Assembly: GCA_029261925.1 (NCBI GenBank)
Contig: JAJDAJ010000073.1
Location: forward strand, 33,000 to 96,999
From: Deltaproteobacteria bacterium
GTDB taxonomy: Bacteria; Myxococcota_A; UBA9160; SZUA-336
Length of the DNA stretch: 64,000 bases
Direction: 5' to 3'
Below the pieces are notes generated by a model. That model was not told the origin of the DNA and made no database searches. It saw only the letters and a program-made list of their open reading frames with translations. The stretch's first letter is position 1. Every line of letters begins with the position of its first letter. The translations under genes and the position numbers were made by a program. This document shows, piece after piece, positions 18,657 through 27,737 of this stretch.

Positions 18657-19928
18657 TCACGAGATCTCGCGCTCGCGCAGCTGCGCGAGCTCCTCGGCGC
18701 TCACGCCGAGCGCGCCGAGCACTTCTGCGGCGTGCTCGCCCAGGTGCGGGGCGCGCGAGACCAGGCGCCACGGCGTGGCGCTGAAGCGGTACGGGGCCCC
18801 CGGGTAGACGACGCTGCGGCCGAGGTCCTCGTGGAAGACCTCGACCGGGAACCCCCGCGCCACGTGGTGCGGATCGGAGAGCGCCTCCTCGGGCGCGTAG
18901 ATGATGCCCATCGGCATGCCGCGGCCCTGCGCGCCCACGAACATCTCGTAGGCCCCGAGGTGCGCCGCCAGGAAGGCCAGCGCCTCGCGCCCGGCGGCGA
19001 GTAGCGCGGCGAGCTCGGGATCGCTGCGCGCCGCGAACATGTCGATGCTCTCGCGCGCGGCGGCTGCGCGCAGTGCGTCCATGGCCTCGAAGCGATCGTC
19101 CAGGCGCTCGGTCTCGAGCCACTCGCACAGCGCGGCGAACTCGGCCGGCGTGCGGAAGCCGATGCCCGTGTTGAGCCAGCGGCCGTCGGCGCACTGGATC
19201 TGGGCCGGGGGCGTCGGCGTCGAAGACGCGTGCCGGCCGGTCTGGCGCTGGACCACCTCGCCCGCCGCCAGGTAGTGATAGCTGCCCGCCTCGGTGCTGA
19301 CGTTCGAGGCCGCGTGCAGGTTCACGTCGATGTGCTGGCCGCGACCCAGCTCCGGCCGCGCCAGCAGCGCGACCAGCGTCGCCATCGCCGCCCAGTGGGC
19401 ACCGGTGTGGAAGGCCTGGTTGCCGCCGCCGCGCACCGGGGGCAGCGAGTGATCGTCGTAGCCGCAGCTCCAGACGGGGCCCGCACCCGCGAGCAGCGTC
19501 AGGTCGGTGGCCGGGGCCCCGCTGCGCGGTCCGCTGCGGCCGAACGGCGTGATCGAGGTCATCACGAGCTGGTCGTTGACCTGCTGCAGCCGGTCCCGGT
19601 CGATGCCGAGGCGCGCGAGCCGTCCGGGGTCCTCGCCCTCGAGCAGCACGTCGCTGCGCGCGAGCAGCGCCTCGAGCAGCTCGCGGCCGCGCTCCGTCTC
19701 GAGGTCGAGCGTGATGCCGCGCTTGCTGGTGTTGTAGTACCACCAGTACAGGCTGCGCTCGGTGCCCGGCTCGTCGTCGACGAAGGGACCGCAGCGGCGC
19801 GTCGCGTCGCCGCCCGGAGGCTCGACCACGATCACGTCTGCGCCCATGTCGGCCAGCAGCTTGCCCGCGAACGCGGTGCGCTCGCCGGCCAGCTCGACCA
19901 CGCGCAGCCCGTCGAGCGCGCCGCTCAC
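18657..19928 (-). CDS. CaiB/BaiF CoA-transferase, Asp-bearing half of a split pair
   Basis: 423 residues. It begins SGALDGLRVVELAGERTAFAG from a GTG that overlaps the upstream gene's stop by four bases (GTGA), so translation is coupled. The segment GGDATRRCGPFVDDEPGTE closely parallels the N-terminal half of the fused protein at 30863-33403. The catalytic Asp is present in GAPATDLTLLAGAG. The C-terminal end has the family's APHLGEHAAEVLGALG motif. It probably forms a heteromer with the 19925-21157 product, as two-subunit transferases such as BbsEF do. Confidence 0.88.
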   Translation of the reverse strand: MSGALDGLRVVELAGERTAFAGKLLADMGADVIVVEPPGGDATRRCGPFVDDEPGTERSLYWWYYNTSKRGITLDLETERGRELLEALLARSDVLLEGEDPGRLARLGIDRDRLQQVNDQLVMTSITPFGRSGPRSGAPATDLTLLAGAGPVWSCGYDDHSLPPVRGGGNQAFHTGAHWAAMATLVALLARPELGRGQHIDVNLHAASNVSTEAGSYHYLAAGEVVQRQTGRHASSTPTPPAQIQCADGRWLNTGIGFRTPAEFAALCEWLETERLDDRFEAMDALRAAAARESIDMFAARSDPELAALLAAGREALAFLAAHLGAYEMFVGAQGRGMPMGIIYAPEEALSDPHHVARGFPVEVFHEDLGRSVVYPGAPYRFSATPWRLVSRAPHLGEHAAEVLGALGVSAEELAQLREREIS

Positions 19929-21157
19929 AGGGCACCCTCGGCGCGAAGCTTCTCGAGGGCGCCGGGGTCGAGGCCGAGCAGCTCGCCGAAGACCTCGGCG
20001 TTGTGCTCCCCCAGGCAGGGTGCGCCGCGCTCGATCGACGCGTCGGTCTCCGACAGGTGCACCGGGATCCCGTCGACGCGCTGCTTGCCGATCACCGGAT
20101 GGGTCACGGTCGGCCACAGGCCCCAGGCCGCAGTGTTCGGATCGTGATCGACGCGCTCGGGGGGCCGCTGCACGGCGGCGGCCGGGACGCCGGCCCCGGT
20201 CAGCACCGCCTGCACGTCGTGCCTGTCGCGCTCGCGGGTCCAGGCCCCGAGCTGCACGTCGAGGGCCTCCTGCCGGGCCAGTCGGCCTTCCAGCGAGTCC
20301 AGCCCGGGCTCGCGGCACCAGCCGGCGTCGATCACGCCGGCCAGCGCCCGCCAGTCCCGGTCGTCGCGGCAGGCGATCGCGACCCAGGCGTCGTCGCCCC
20401 GTGCCGGGTAGATGGCGTGCGGAGCCATGGCCGGGGCGTCGCTGTGATTGCTGTCGGGCATGCCGGGGCGGCGCGACGGCCGGTCGTTGACGGCGTGGTC
20501 GAGCAGGACCGGACCGCAGAGCGGCACCGCGGCCTCGGTCATGGCCAGGTCCACCCACTGCCCCTCACCGCTCTGCTCGCGCCGGTACAGCGCCAGCAGC
20601 ACGGCCAGGGCCATGTAGTACGCGCCCGTGTGATCCATGTACGAGTAGCCCCAGCCCGCGGGCGGCAGCTCGGGCAGTCCCGAGGTGTGGGTGAGACCGC
20701 CGATCGCCTGCACGATCGGCCCCCAGGTCTTGAACTTCTGGTACGGCCCGCTGTGCCCGAAGCCGCAGTTGGACACGTAGATGATGTCGGGCCGGATCGC
20801 GCGCAGCGCCGGGTAGTCGAAGCCCAGGCGCGCGAACACGCCGGCGGCGAAGTTCTCGGTCACCACGTCCGAGACCGCGATCAGGCGGCGCAGCAGGTCG
20901 CGACCGCCGTCGGTCTTCAGGTTGATGGTGACGCCGCGCTTCTCGACGTTGTGGTTGTTGAAGCCGCCGCTGAGCTCGAGGCCGGCCTCGCCGGTCGGAT
21001 ACGGCGGGCTGCCGCGGATCACGTCCCAGCGACCCTGGTTGCTCGGGTCCTCGACGCGGATCACGTCGGCCCCGAACGCCGCCAGGATGCGCGTGGCCCC
21101 CGCACCCGCCAGCACGCCGCCGAAGTCGACGATCCGGAAGCGTCCGAGGGCCTTCAT
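19925..21157 (-). CDS. CaiB/BaiF CoA-transferase-like, Asp-lacking half of a split pair
   Basis: 410 residues. Family features: RIVDFGGVLAGAGATRILAA, NVEKRGVTINLKTDGG, VTENFAAGVFARLG and the C-terminal LGEHNAEVFGELLG. Where active members have G-x-D-L-x-x-x-A-x-G-G, this protein reads KTWGPIVQAIGGL, so the catalytic Asp is missing. It resembles the C-terminal half of the fused transferase (shared ARGDD/CRGDD-W-x-A-I-A block). The ATG at 21155-21157 overlaps the end of a possible 18-codon leader ORF. Likely a structural or substrate-binding subunit of the pair. Confidence 0.88.
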   Translation of the reverse strand: MKALGRFRIVDFGGVLAGAGATRILAAFGADVIRVEDPSNQGRWDVIRGSPPYPTGEAGLELSGGFNNHNVEKRGVTINLKTDGGRDLLRRLIAVSDVVTENFAAGVFARLGFDYPALRAIRPDIIYVSNCGFGHSGPYQKFKTWGPIVQAIGGLTHTSGLPELPPAGWGYSYMDHTGAYYMALAVLLALYRREQSGEGQWVDLAMTEAAVPLCGPVLLDHAVNDRPSRRPGMPDSNHSDAPAMAPHAIYPARGDDAWVAIACRDDRDWRALAGVIDAGWCREPGLDSLEGRLARQEALDVQLGAWTRERDRHDVQAVLTGAGVPAAAVQRPPERVDHDPNTAAWGLWPTVTHPVIGKQRVDGIPVHLSETDASIERGAPCLGEHNAEVFGELLGLDPGALEKLRAEGAL

Positions 21158-21210
21158 CGCCGCCCGGGCTCGTGCCGCGAGCTCGCGTCTGCGCACGCCG
21201 TGTCGATCAC
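21154..21210 (-). CDS. Possible 18-residue leaderless leader peptide ahead of the split CoA-transferase pair
   Basis: A GTG at 21208-21210 is preceded by TAGGAT and exactly six bases, the leaderless arrangement seen elsewhere in the window. The frame (MIDTACADASSRHEPGRR) ends in a TGA overlapping the ATG of the CoA-transferase gene (ATGA). Translating it would bring ribosomes to a start codon that lacks a strong Shine-Dalgarno. Short overlapping ORFs can arise by chance, so this is a hypothesis. Confidence 0.3.
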   Translation of the reverse strand: MIDTACADASSRHEPGRR

Positions 21211-21216
21211 GGCGCC

Positions 21217-21222
21217 ATCCTA
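21217..21222 (-). promoter_or_regulatory. -10-like TAGGAT for the split CoA-transferase operon
   Basis: Read on the minus strand, TAGGAT stands six bases before the GTG at 21208-21210 and 59 bases before the CoA-transferase ATG. It is one of several TAGGAT-N6-start examples. Confidence 0.4.
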
Positions 21223-21279
21223 GCACCACCGCCGCGACACCCGGTCCACGGCCGCGAGCCGCGAGACGGCCCCGCACAC

Positions 21280-21285
21280 TAGAAT
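21280..21285 (+). promoter_or_regulatory. Possible -10 element TAGAAT upstream of the monooxygenase
   Basis: TAGAAT lies 35 bases before the ATG at 21321, which has its own GGAGGA Shine-Dalgarno. It would drive the monooxygenase/hydrolase pair divergently from the CoA-transferase operon. Confidence 0.3.
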
Positions 21286-21320
21286 GTGCGCGACCCTCAC
21301 CGGCAGCCGGAGGACCCCCG

Positions 21321-23138
21321 ATGCCGCCCGACCCCAGCGCGCGACCCGACACCGTGAGTCCGCCCTTCGACCCCGACGCGCTGCGCGAGCGCTACCGCCG
21401 CGAGCGCGACCGCCGGCTGCGCGCCGACGGCAACGCGCAGTACCGCCACATCGCGGGCGAGCTGGCGCACTTCCTCGAAGATCCTCACGTCGAGCCGGGC
21501 TTCACGCGTGCCCCGCTGCACGACGAGGTCGAGGTCGCGGTGATCGGCACCGGATTCAGCGGCCTGCTCACCGGTGCGCGCCTGCGCGAGGCGGGTGTCG
21601 AGTCCCTGCGCATGATCGAGTCGGCCGGGGACGTCGGCGGCACCTGGTACTGGAACCGCTACCCGGGCGCGCAGTGCGACATCGAGTCCTACATCTACCT
21701 GCCGCTGCTCGAGGAGCTCGGCTACATCCCCACGGAGAAGTACGCGCACGGTCCCGAGATCCTGGAGCACGCCCGAGCGATCGCCCGGCACTACGATCTG
21801 TACCGGGACGCCTGCTTCCAGACCCAGGTCACGCGCATGGAGTGGGACGATGCCGGCGCGCGCTGGATCCTCTCGACCCAGCGCGGGGACCGCATGCGGG
21901 CGCGCTTCGTCTGCCTGGCCAACGGTCCGCTGAGCCGCCCCAAGCTGCCCGGCATTCCCGGGGTGGAGAGCTTCGAGGGTCACGCCTTCCACACCAGCCG
22001 CTGGGACTACGCCTGCACGGGCGGCGACACCCGCGGCGGCCTGACGGGCCTGCGCGAGCGGACCGTCGGCATCATCGGCACCGGCGCGACGGCGGTGCAG
22101 TGCATCCCGCACCTCGGCGAGGCGGCGCGCCACCTGTACGTTTTCCAGCGCACGCCGTCGTCGATCGACGTGCGCGGCAACCGGCCGACCGACCCGGAGT
22201 GGGTCCGGACGCTGGAGCCCGGCTGGCAGCAGCGCCGCATCGACAACTTCAGCACGCTGGTCAGCGGCGGCTCCGCCGAGGTCGACCTGGTCCACGACGG
22301 CTGGACCGACATCATCCGCAACCTGTCGGGCATGGTCGACCGCGGCCAGGAGAATCTGTCGCCCGAGGAGATGGCGGCGCAGCTCGAGCTGGCGGACTTC
22401 CAGAAGATGGAGCAGATCCGCGCCCGCGTGGACGCCCTGGTGCAGGACCGGGCCACGGCCGACGCGCTCAAGCCCTACTACCGGCAGTTCTGCAAGCGCC
22501 CCTGCTTCCACGACGAGTACCTGCCGACCTTCGACCGCCCGAACGTCACGCTGGTCGACACCGCCGGTCGGGGCGTCGAGGGCATCACGCCGCAGGGTGT
22601 GAGGGTCGCGGGGCGCGAGTACGGCGTGGACTGCCTGATCTTCGCGACGGGCTTCGAGGTCGGCACCGACTACGCGCGCCGCGCCGGCTGCGAGATCGTG
22701 GGGCGCGACGGCCTGGCGCTGAGCGAGAAGTGGGCGGACGGGATCTCCACCTTCCACGGGCTGCTCAGTCGCGGGTTCCCGAACTGCTTCCTCCTGGGCG
22801 GCATCCAGTCGGGCGTCACGCCGAACTTCACCGAGCTGTACGGCGAGCAGAGCCAGCACATCGCGTACATCGTCGCTCATGGCCTCGCGTCGGGGGTCAC
22901 GACCGTCGAGCCCACGGTACGGGCCGAGGCCGACTGGGTCCGCGTCATCCGCGCGGCCGAGAGCGCGGGCCAGGACTTCAGGGAGAGCTGCACGCCGGGC
23001 TACTACAACAACGAGGGCAAGCCCGGCGAGGGACCGGGCTGGTTCGGCGGCACCTACGGCGGCGGTCCCGGAGCGTTCTTCGAGCTGCTGCGCGCGTGGC
23101 GGACCCGGGGCGACCTGCAGGGCCTCGAGCTGGGCTGA
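21321..23138 (+). CDS. Flavin-dependent Baeyer-Villiger-type monooxygenase (long form)
   Basis: 605 residues. FAD-binding VIGTGFSGLLTGARLREAG near residue 75, NADPH-binding GIIGTGATAVQ near 250, and between them the Baeyer-Villiger fingerprint FEGHAFHTSRWDY (F-x-G-x-x-x-H-x-x-x-W). The extra N-terminal helical region of about 65 residues places it with cyclohexanone/phenylacetone- and steroid-type BVMOs. It inserts oxygen next to a ketone, making an ester or lactone in the cytoplasm. It is followed after ten bases by a CocE/NonD hydrolase that could open the product. The start follows GGAGGA. Confidence 0.92.
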   Translation: MPPDPSARPDTVSPPFDPDALRERYRRERDRRLRADGNAQYRHIAGELAHFLEDPHVEPGFTRAPLHDEVEVAVIGTGFSGLLTGARLREAGVESLRMIESAGDVGGTWYWNRYPGAQCDIESYIYLPLLEELGYIPTEKYAHGPEILEHARAIARHYDLYRDACFQTQVTRMEWDDAGARWILSTQRGDRMRARFVCLANGPLSRPKLPGIPGVESFEGHAFHTSRWDYACTGGDTRGGLTGLRERTVGIIGTGATAVQCIPHLGEAARHLYVFQRTPSSIDVRGNRPTDPEWVRTLEPGWQQRRIDNFSTLVSGGSAEVDLVHDGWTDIIRNLSGMVDRGQENLSPEEMAAQLELADFQKMEQIRARVDALVQDRATADALKPYYRQFCKRPCFHDEYLPTFDRPNVTLVDTAGRGVEGITPQGVRVAGREYGVDCLIFATGFEVGTDYARRAGCEIVGRDGLALSEKWADGISTFHGLLSRGFPNCFLLGGIQSGVTPNFTELYGEQSQHIAYIVAHGLASGVTTVEPTVRAEADWVRVIRAAESAGQDFRESCTPGYYNNEGKPGEGPGWFGGTYGGGPGAFFELLRAWRTRGDLQGLELG

Positions 23139-23148
23139 GCCCCCGCGC

Positions 23149-24945
23149 ATGCAGGAGATCGACGGCGCGCGCTGCTTCCAGGCCATGGTCCCGATGCGCG
23201 ACGGGACGCGCCTGAACACCTTCGTGTTCCTGCCGGCGAGCGGCGGCCCGCGCTTCCCCGTGATCGTGCACCGCACGCCGTACGGCATCACCTCGCCCGA
23301 GGGCGAGCGCGTGACCGACCCCACGCGGGGCTGGCTGCCGGATCCGGCCACGCCCCTGCGCGGCGCGATCCTGCGCGGCTGGCGGGAGATCGTGCGCCGC
23401 GGCTACGCCGCGGTGTACCAGGACACGCGCGGCCGCCACGGCTCGGGCGGCGAGGACCGGGTGTATGGCGACGACGCACCCGACGGCTTCGACCTGCTGG
23501 AGTGGATCGCCAGCGAGCCCTGGTCGAGCCCGCGCGTGGGTCTGTCGGGATCGTCGGCGGGCGCGACCACGGCGCTGGCCGCGGCCTCGCAGCGCCACCC
23601 CAGCGTGCGCGCCTTCTGGGCGCAGGTGGGCGGCTCGAGCATCTACGACGACGTCGTCTACGAGGGCCAGTCGATCGAGATGGAGCGGCTCTGGCTCTGG
23701 GTGGCCGGCAACATCCCGGGCCTGTCGGCGTCGCATCGCGAGGCGGTGATGCGGCGGACCGGCACGACCCCCGCCGGGCTCGAGGCGCACGCCGACGCGG
23801 CCCGGGCACGCTTCGCCGCGCTCGAGGCCGCCGTACACGCGGATCCGCCGTATGTCGACGCGGACGCCTGGATGCGGCTCCCGCTGACCGGGTACCCGGA
23901 CTTCTCGGTGCTGCAGCCCTACCTCGACGAGATCCTCACGCATCCCGCGCCGGACGCGTTCCGCGGGCGGCACGCCTTTCGCGCCACGATCGACGTTCCC
24001 GGCTTCCACGCGACCTCCTGGTTCGACATCTTCCTGACCAGCGTCATCGCCGCATTCACGGAGATCCAGGCCCGCGTCGGCAACCAGCGGCTGTGGATCG
24101 GACCCAACGCGCACTACTTCATCTACGCGCAGCGTTTCTGGCCCCGCGACCCCTACTTCGAGTGGTTCGATCACTGGCTCCGCGATGAGCCGACCGCGAT
24201 CGCGCGCGAGCCGGCGGTGTTCTACTCGCCGCGCGCCTGGGTGGACGAGGCCGACTACGTCGCCGACGACTGGCGCCACGCCGGGTGCTGGCCGCCCCCG
24301 GGGGAGAGCCGGCGCCTGTTCCTGACCGGGGACGGTCACCTGGACGCGGGGGGCCCGGGCGGCGACCCGCGCAGCTACGCGTACGACCCGCGGCGCCCGG
24401 TCCCGACACTCGGGGGCCGCAACATGTCGATCCCGGGCGGCTCCCTCGACCAGCGTCCGGTGCAGGCGCTGCCGCAGTACGGCCTGACCTACCCCGGCGA
24501 CGTCCTGGACGAGCCGCTGCAGATCGCGGGACGCGTGCGCGTGACGCTCCACGTCGGGTCGAGCTGCCCCGACACGGACTTCATCGCGAAGCTGATCGAG
24601 GTCAAGCCGGACGGCCGCACCCTGCTGCTGATGGACGGGGTCGTGCGCGCCATGTACCGCGACCCCGCGGCCGGGCCCCGCCCGCTGGAGCCCGGGCGGA
24701 TCCACGAGCTCACGATCGATCTCGGCGACATCTGCCACGAGTTCGCGGCCGGCAGCCGCCTCCAGGTCGACGTCACGAGCAGCTGCTTCCCGCGGCGTGC
24801 CCGCAACACCAACAGCGGCAACCCGGTGCTCGCGCGCGACACGGACGCGGACATCCGGGTGGCCACGAACGTCGTGCACCACGGCGAGGCGGAGCCGTCG
24901 TACCTCGAGCTTCCGGTCCTCGCGGGGCGCAGGGTGTGGCGCTGA
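23149..24945 (+). CDS. CocE/NonD family hydrolase
   Basis: 598 residues. An alpha/beta-hydrolase domain (about 1-350) carries the nucleophile elbow GLSGSSAGATTAL (Ser near residue 130), followed by the C-terminal jelly-roll domain of X-Pro dipeptidyl-peptidase/cocaine-esterase type (about 390-598, with DFIAKLIEVKPDGRT and SCFPRRARNTNSG). These enzymes hydrolyse esters or amides. Ten bases after the BVMO stop, so almost certainly in the same transcript and plausibly hydrolysing the ester made by it. No signal peptide. Confidence 0.9.
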   Translation: MQEIDGARCFQAMVPMRDGTRLNTFVFLPASGGPRFPVIVHRTPYGITSPEGERVTDPTRGWLPDPATPLRGAILRGWREIVRRGYAAVYQDTRGRHGSGGEDRVYGDDAPDGFDLLEWIASEPWSSPRVGLSGSSAGATTALAAASQRHPSVRAFWAQVGGSSIYDDVVYEGQSIEMERLWLWVAGNIPGLSASHREAVMRRTGTTPAGLEAHADAARARFAALEAAVHADPPYVDADAWMRLPLTGYPDFSVLQPYLDEILTHPAPDAFRGRHAFRATIDVPGFHATSWFDIFLTSVIAAFTEIQARVGNQRLWIGPNAHYFIYAQRFWPRDPYFEWFDHWLRDEPTAIAREPAVFYSPRAWVDEADYVADDWRHAGCWPPPGESRRLFLTGDGHLDAGGPGGDPRSYAYDPRRPVPTLGGRNMSIPGGSLDQRPVQALPQYGLTYPGDVLDEPLQIAGRVRVTLHVGSSCPDTDFIAKLIEVKPDGRTLLLMDGVVRAMYRDPAAGPRPLEPGRIHELTIDLGDICHEFAAGSRLQVDVTSSCFPRRARNTNSGNPVLARDTDADIRVATNVVHHGEAEPSYLELPVLAGRRVWR

Positions 24946-24973
24946 GCCCGTGCTCCGAGCGGATCCGCCCGCG

Positions 24974-26209
24974 TCAGCGCCCGGAGCTGCCGTCGGCCTC
25001 CACCCGCACCGGCCGGCGCCGGAACGCCGCGAGCAGCGCCACGTCGTAGACCGCCTTGAGCGCGCCCGCCACGACGAACGGCAGCCCGAAGGGCCCCGCG
25101 CTGAGCAGCGCCCCGCCCAGGGCCGGGCTCACCGCCGTCGACAGCGATCGCACCACGTTCGTCACGCTGGCCGCCGCCGCCCGCTCCTCGGGCCGCACCA
25201 CCGACATGATGTACGTGGTCCGGGGCGCCACGTCCATCTGCGACAGCCCCGAGCGCACGGCGAGCAGCACGAGCGCGACCGGCAGCGTCGGCGCCAGCGG
25301 CATCAGCATCAGGGCCACGTTCGCCGGCAGGTGTGTGAACGCCATGGTCTCGATCAGCCCGATCCGCGCCGCCAGCGGCGCCGCCAGCAGCATCGATCCG
25401 GCCGCCAGCAGCCCCACCCCGAAGAAGATGGTCGCCGTCGCCTCGACGGACAGCCCGTGGCGCTCGAACAGCCACAGCGCGATCAGGGAGTCCACCGCGA
25501 GCCCGCCCCCGAACGAGTCGAGCGAGAACAGCGCCGACAGCCGCACCACGATGCCTCGCGACTCGCCGAGCGCCGGCCTGGGTCCCTCGGCGCGCACCGG
25601 TACCTCCACCGCATCGCTGAGCGGCCGGTACACCGCCAGCATCGCCAGCCCCACCAGGGCATAGAGCACGAACATCGCGCGCAGCACCTCGGACAGCGGC
25701 ACGTCGAGGAGCGCAGAGGCAATGCCCGCCAGGCCCGTCGCCAGCGCGCCCAGCGCCGCCGCGAGGCGCCCGAACAGGGCGTGTCGCGCGTACAGCCACG
25801 TGCGCCGGACGGGCGCCACGGTCTCCGCGAGCGCTGCCTGCTCGATCGGCAGGAAGAAGCTGACGTCGCCCGCCGTCGGGTTCAGCGTTCCCAGGAACGC
25901 GATCAGCAGCAGCAGCCAGAACGGCTCCACGACGGCAAACATCAGGCCGCTGAACATCACCAGGCCCGTGCCCCAGCGCAGCACGCGCCGGCGCCCGATC
26001 CGGTCCACGAGCATGCCAACGCCCAGCGTCGCCGCGGTCGTGCCGAGGAGCGCGCTGGTCGCGAGCAGGCCGATCTGCGCCGCGCCGAAGCCGCGTTCGT
26101 GCAGGTAGGCCGCCAGCGCCACGCTCGCGAAGCCGTCGCCCAGCGCCCGGATCGTCTTCGCGGCGACGATCCGCCGCCCGTCCGCGCTGACCTGCGGCAG
26201 CAGATGCAT
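24974..26209 (-). CDS. MFS transporter
   Basis: 411 residues, about 12 membrane helices. The loop 2-3 motif is GVGMLVDRIGRRR and the halves are joined by a charged loop near residue 205-215. Best fit is a drug/metabolite exporter-type major facilitator; the substrate cannot be told. It is divergent from the 26258 gene, with only 48 bases between the start codons. The ATG has no Shine-Dalgarno and is preceded on its strand by TAGGCT and six bases. Confidence 0.88.
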   Translation of the reverse strand: MHLLPQVSADGRRIVAAKTIRALGDGFASVALAAYLHERGFGAAQIGLLATSALLGTTAATLGVGMLVDRIGRRRVLRWGTGLVMFSGLMFAVVEPFWLLLLIAFLGTLNPTAGDVSFFLPIEQAALAETVAPVRRTWLYARHALFGRLAAALGALATGLAGIASALLDVPLSEVLRAMFVLYALVGLAMLAVYRPLSDAVEVPVRAEGPRPALGESRGIVVRLSALFSLDSFGGGLAVDSLIALWLFERHGLSVEATATIFFGVGLLAAGSMLLAAPLAARIGLIETMAFTHLPANVALMLMPLAPTLPVALVLLAVRSGLSQMDVAPRTTYIMSVVRPEERAAAASVTNVVRSLSTAVSPALGGALLSAGPFGLPFVVAGALKAVYDVALLAAFRRRPVRVEADGSSGR

Positions 26210-26215
26210 CGCCGG

Positions 26216-26251
26216 AGCCTACCGGCGCGCCCCGCGGAGCGGGAGTAGCAT
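26216..26251. promoter_or_regulatory. Back-to-back -10-like elements for two predicted leaderless genes
   Basis: On the minus strand TAGGCT (26216-26221) stands six bases before the MFS ATG. On the plus strand TAGCAT (26246-26251) stands six bases before the ATG at 26258. The 48-base gap has room for both -10 elements, but their -35 regions would overlap each other. Confidence 0.4.
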
Positions 26252-26257
26252 CGCCCG

Positions 26258-27718
26258 ATGCGCCTCCGGCCACCGCATCGCATGCTCCTCGTGATCCTGC
26301 CGCTCGTCGTGACCGTGTGCGTGGCCTCGGAGCTGCTGGAGCGCCCGACGCCGGGCGAGGGCCGGACGCACGAGGTCGCCCTCGCGCCGGGTCGGCTCGA
26401 CGGCAGCGCGACCGCGGATACCGCGGACGGGTTCCTGACGGGCTCCCCCGGACTGCTGGCCGACTACGCCGCGGAGATCCGCAGACCGGACGGTCGCCTC
26501 GACGTCGAGCGCATGGTCGAGCGGCTCGCCGGGCTGGCGGTGGACACGTACTTCTATCTGATCTGGCACCGCGAGACGGACTGGGAGGACCTGAAGCGCT
26601 TCCTGCCGGCCGCGCGCGCGGCCGGGATCGACGTGTGGGCGTACCTGGTTCCGCCCTCGGAGAGCCCGCCCCGGATGTCCCGGTACTCGGAGCCCTTCCG
26701 CCTGGACTACCTCCGCTGGGCCGAGGAGATCGCGCGACTGTCGCTGACCGAGCCCAACCTGAAGGCGTTCGTGATCGACGACTTCCACGTCAACGACCTG
26801 TACACGCCCGAGTACGTGCGACGGATGCGCGAGCGAGCCCGGGCGATCAACCCGCGCATGCGGTTCCTGCCGCTGATGTACTTCCCGGAGATCGACCGCG
26901 AGTGGGTGGAGGCGTACGGCGACGCCATCGACGGCGTGGTGGCGGCCTACCCCCCGGACCCCGCGGCGATCCGGGCCACCTGGAGCCTGCTCAACGACGC
27001 CGTGAGCTTGCCCGCGCGGTACCTGATCTCCTTTCCCTGGAAGACCCGGTCCGCGTCGGGAAGCGCGGGGTCGCTGGTTCGCGACGCGACCGTGCTTCCC
27101 GGCCGGGTCCCGCAGATCCGCCTGACCCAGCGCGACGACTACGCGGGTCCCACCGCCGGCTACCACTTCAAGCAGCTGCGGGTCGACGGCAGGGTGGTCT
27201 GGGAGGAGGACGTGGCCGGCGGGAAGCGCGACTGGCAGGAGGCGACGGTCCGGCTCCCGGGTCTCGCGGCCGGGCCCGTGCAGCTCGAGTTCCGCGTGTT
27301 CGATCGCAAGGGCGTCGGGAACTTCGGCGTCGACGTGGAGCTCCGGGAGACGACCTTCGAGGGCCTGGAGAGCCCCGGCGACTGGCGCTGGAGCGGAGAC
27401 GCGCCCTGGCGCTTCAGACGACAGCCCGCCGTCGAGGCGCGCAGGAGCTTCCGGATTCCCCTGGTGGTGATGGTCGCGGGGAACCGCAGCCAGTTCACCA
27501 AGCGCAACGGCGCGCCCCCGACGCCCGAGCGGATCCGCAGCAAGGTCGAGATGGCCCTCGGCGAGATGCAGCACGGTTTTGCGGAGGGCGTGGTGACGTA
27601 CTCCCTGCGCAAGGACCCGGGCGACCCGGTCTACCGCGCCGTCCGGCAGCTCTTCGTCGAGGCCCGCAGACCCCCGGCCGCCGGACCGGAGCCGGGCGAG
27701 GGCGGCGTTCGCCGCTGA
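26258..27718 (+). CDS. Secreted or anchored protein with a glycoside-hydrolase-like TIM-barrel region
   Basis: 486 residues. An N-terminal hydrophobic segment (MLLVILPLVVTVCVA) serves as signal or anchor. Residues about 60-270 read like a (beta/alpha)8 barrel: VDTYFYLIWH, GIDVWAYLVPPSES, LKAFVIDDFHVNDLYTPEYV, MRFLPLMYFPEI and IDGVVAAYPP, with Asp pairs at strand ends as in glycoside-hydrolase-like proteins. The C-terminal part (about 290-400) looks like a beta-sandwich. I do not recognise a named family. Divergent from the MFS gene. Confidence 0.7.
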   Translation: MRLRPPHRMLLVILPLVVTVCVASELLERPTPGEGRTHEVALAPGRLDGSATADTADGFLTGSPGLLADYAAEIRRPDGRLDVERMVERLAGLAVDTYFYLIWHRETDWEDLKRFLPAARAAGIDVWAYLVPPSESPPRMSRYSEPFRLDYLRWAEEIARLSLTEPNLKAFVIDDFHVNDLYTPEYVRRMRERARAINPRMRFLPLMYFPEIDREWVEAYGDAIDGVVAAYPPDPAAIRATWSLLNDAVSLPARYLISFPWKTRSASGSAGSLVRDATVLPGRVPQIRLTQRDDYAGPTAGYHFKQLRVDGRVVWEEDVAGGKRDWQEATVRLPGLAAGPVQLEFRVFDRKGVGNFGVDVELRETTFEGLESPGDWRWSGDAPWRFRRQPAVEARRSFRIPLVVMVAGNRSQFTKRNGAPPTPERIRSKVEMALGEMQHGFAEGVVTYSLRKDPGDPVYRAVRQLFVEARRPPAAGPEPGEGGVRR

Positions 27719-27737
27719 CGGGGACGCCCCCGCGCGC

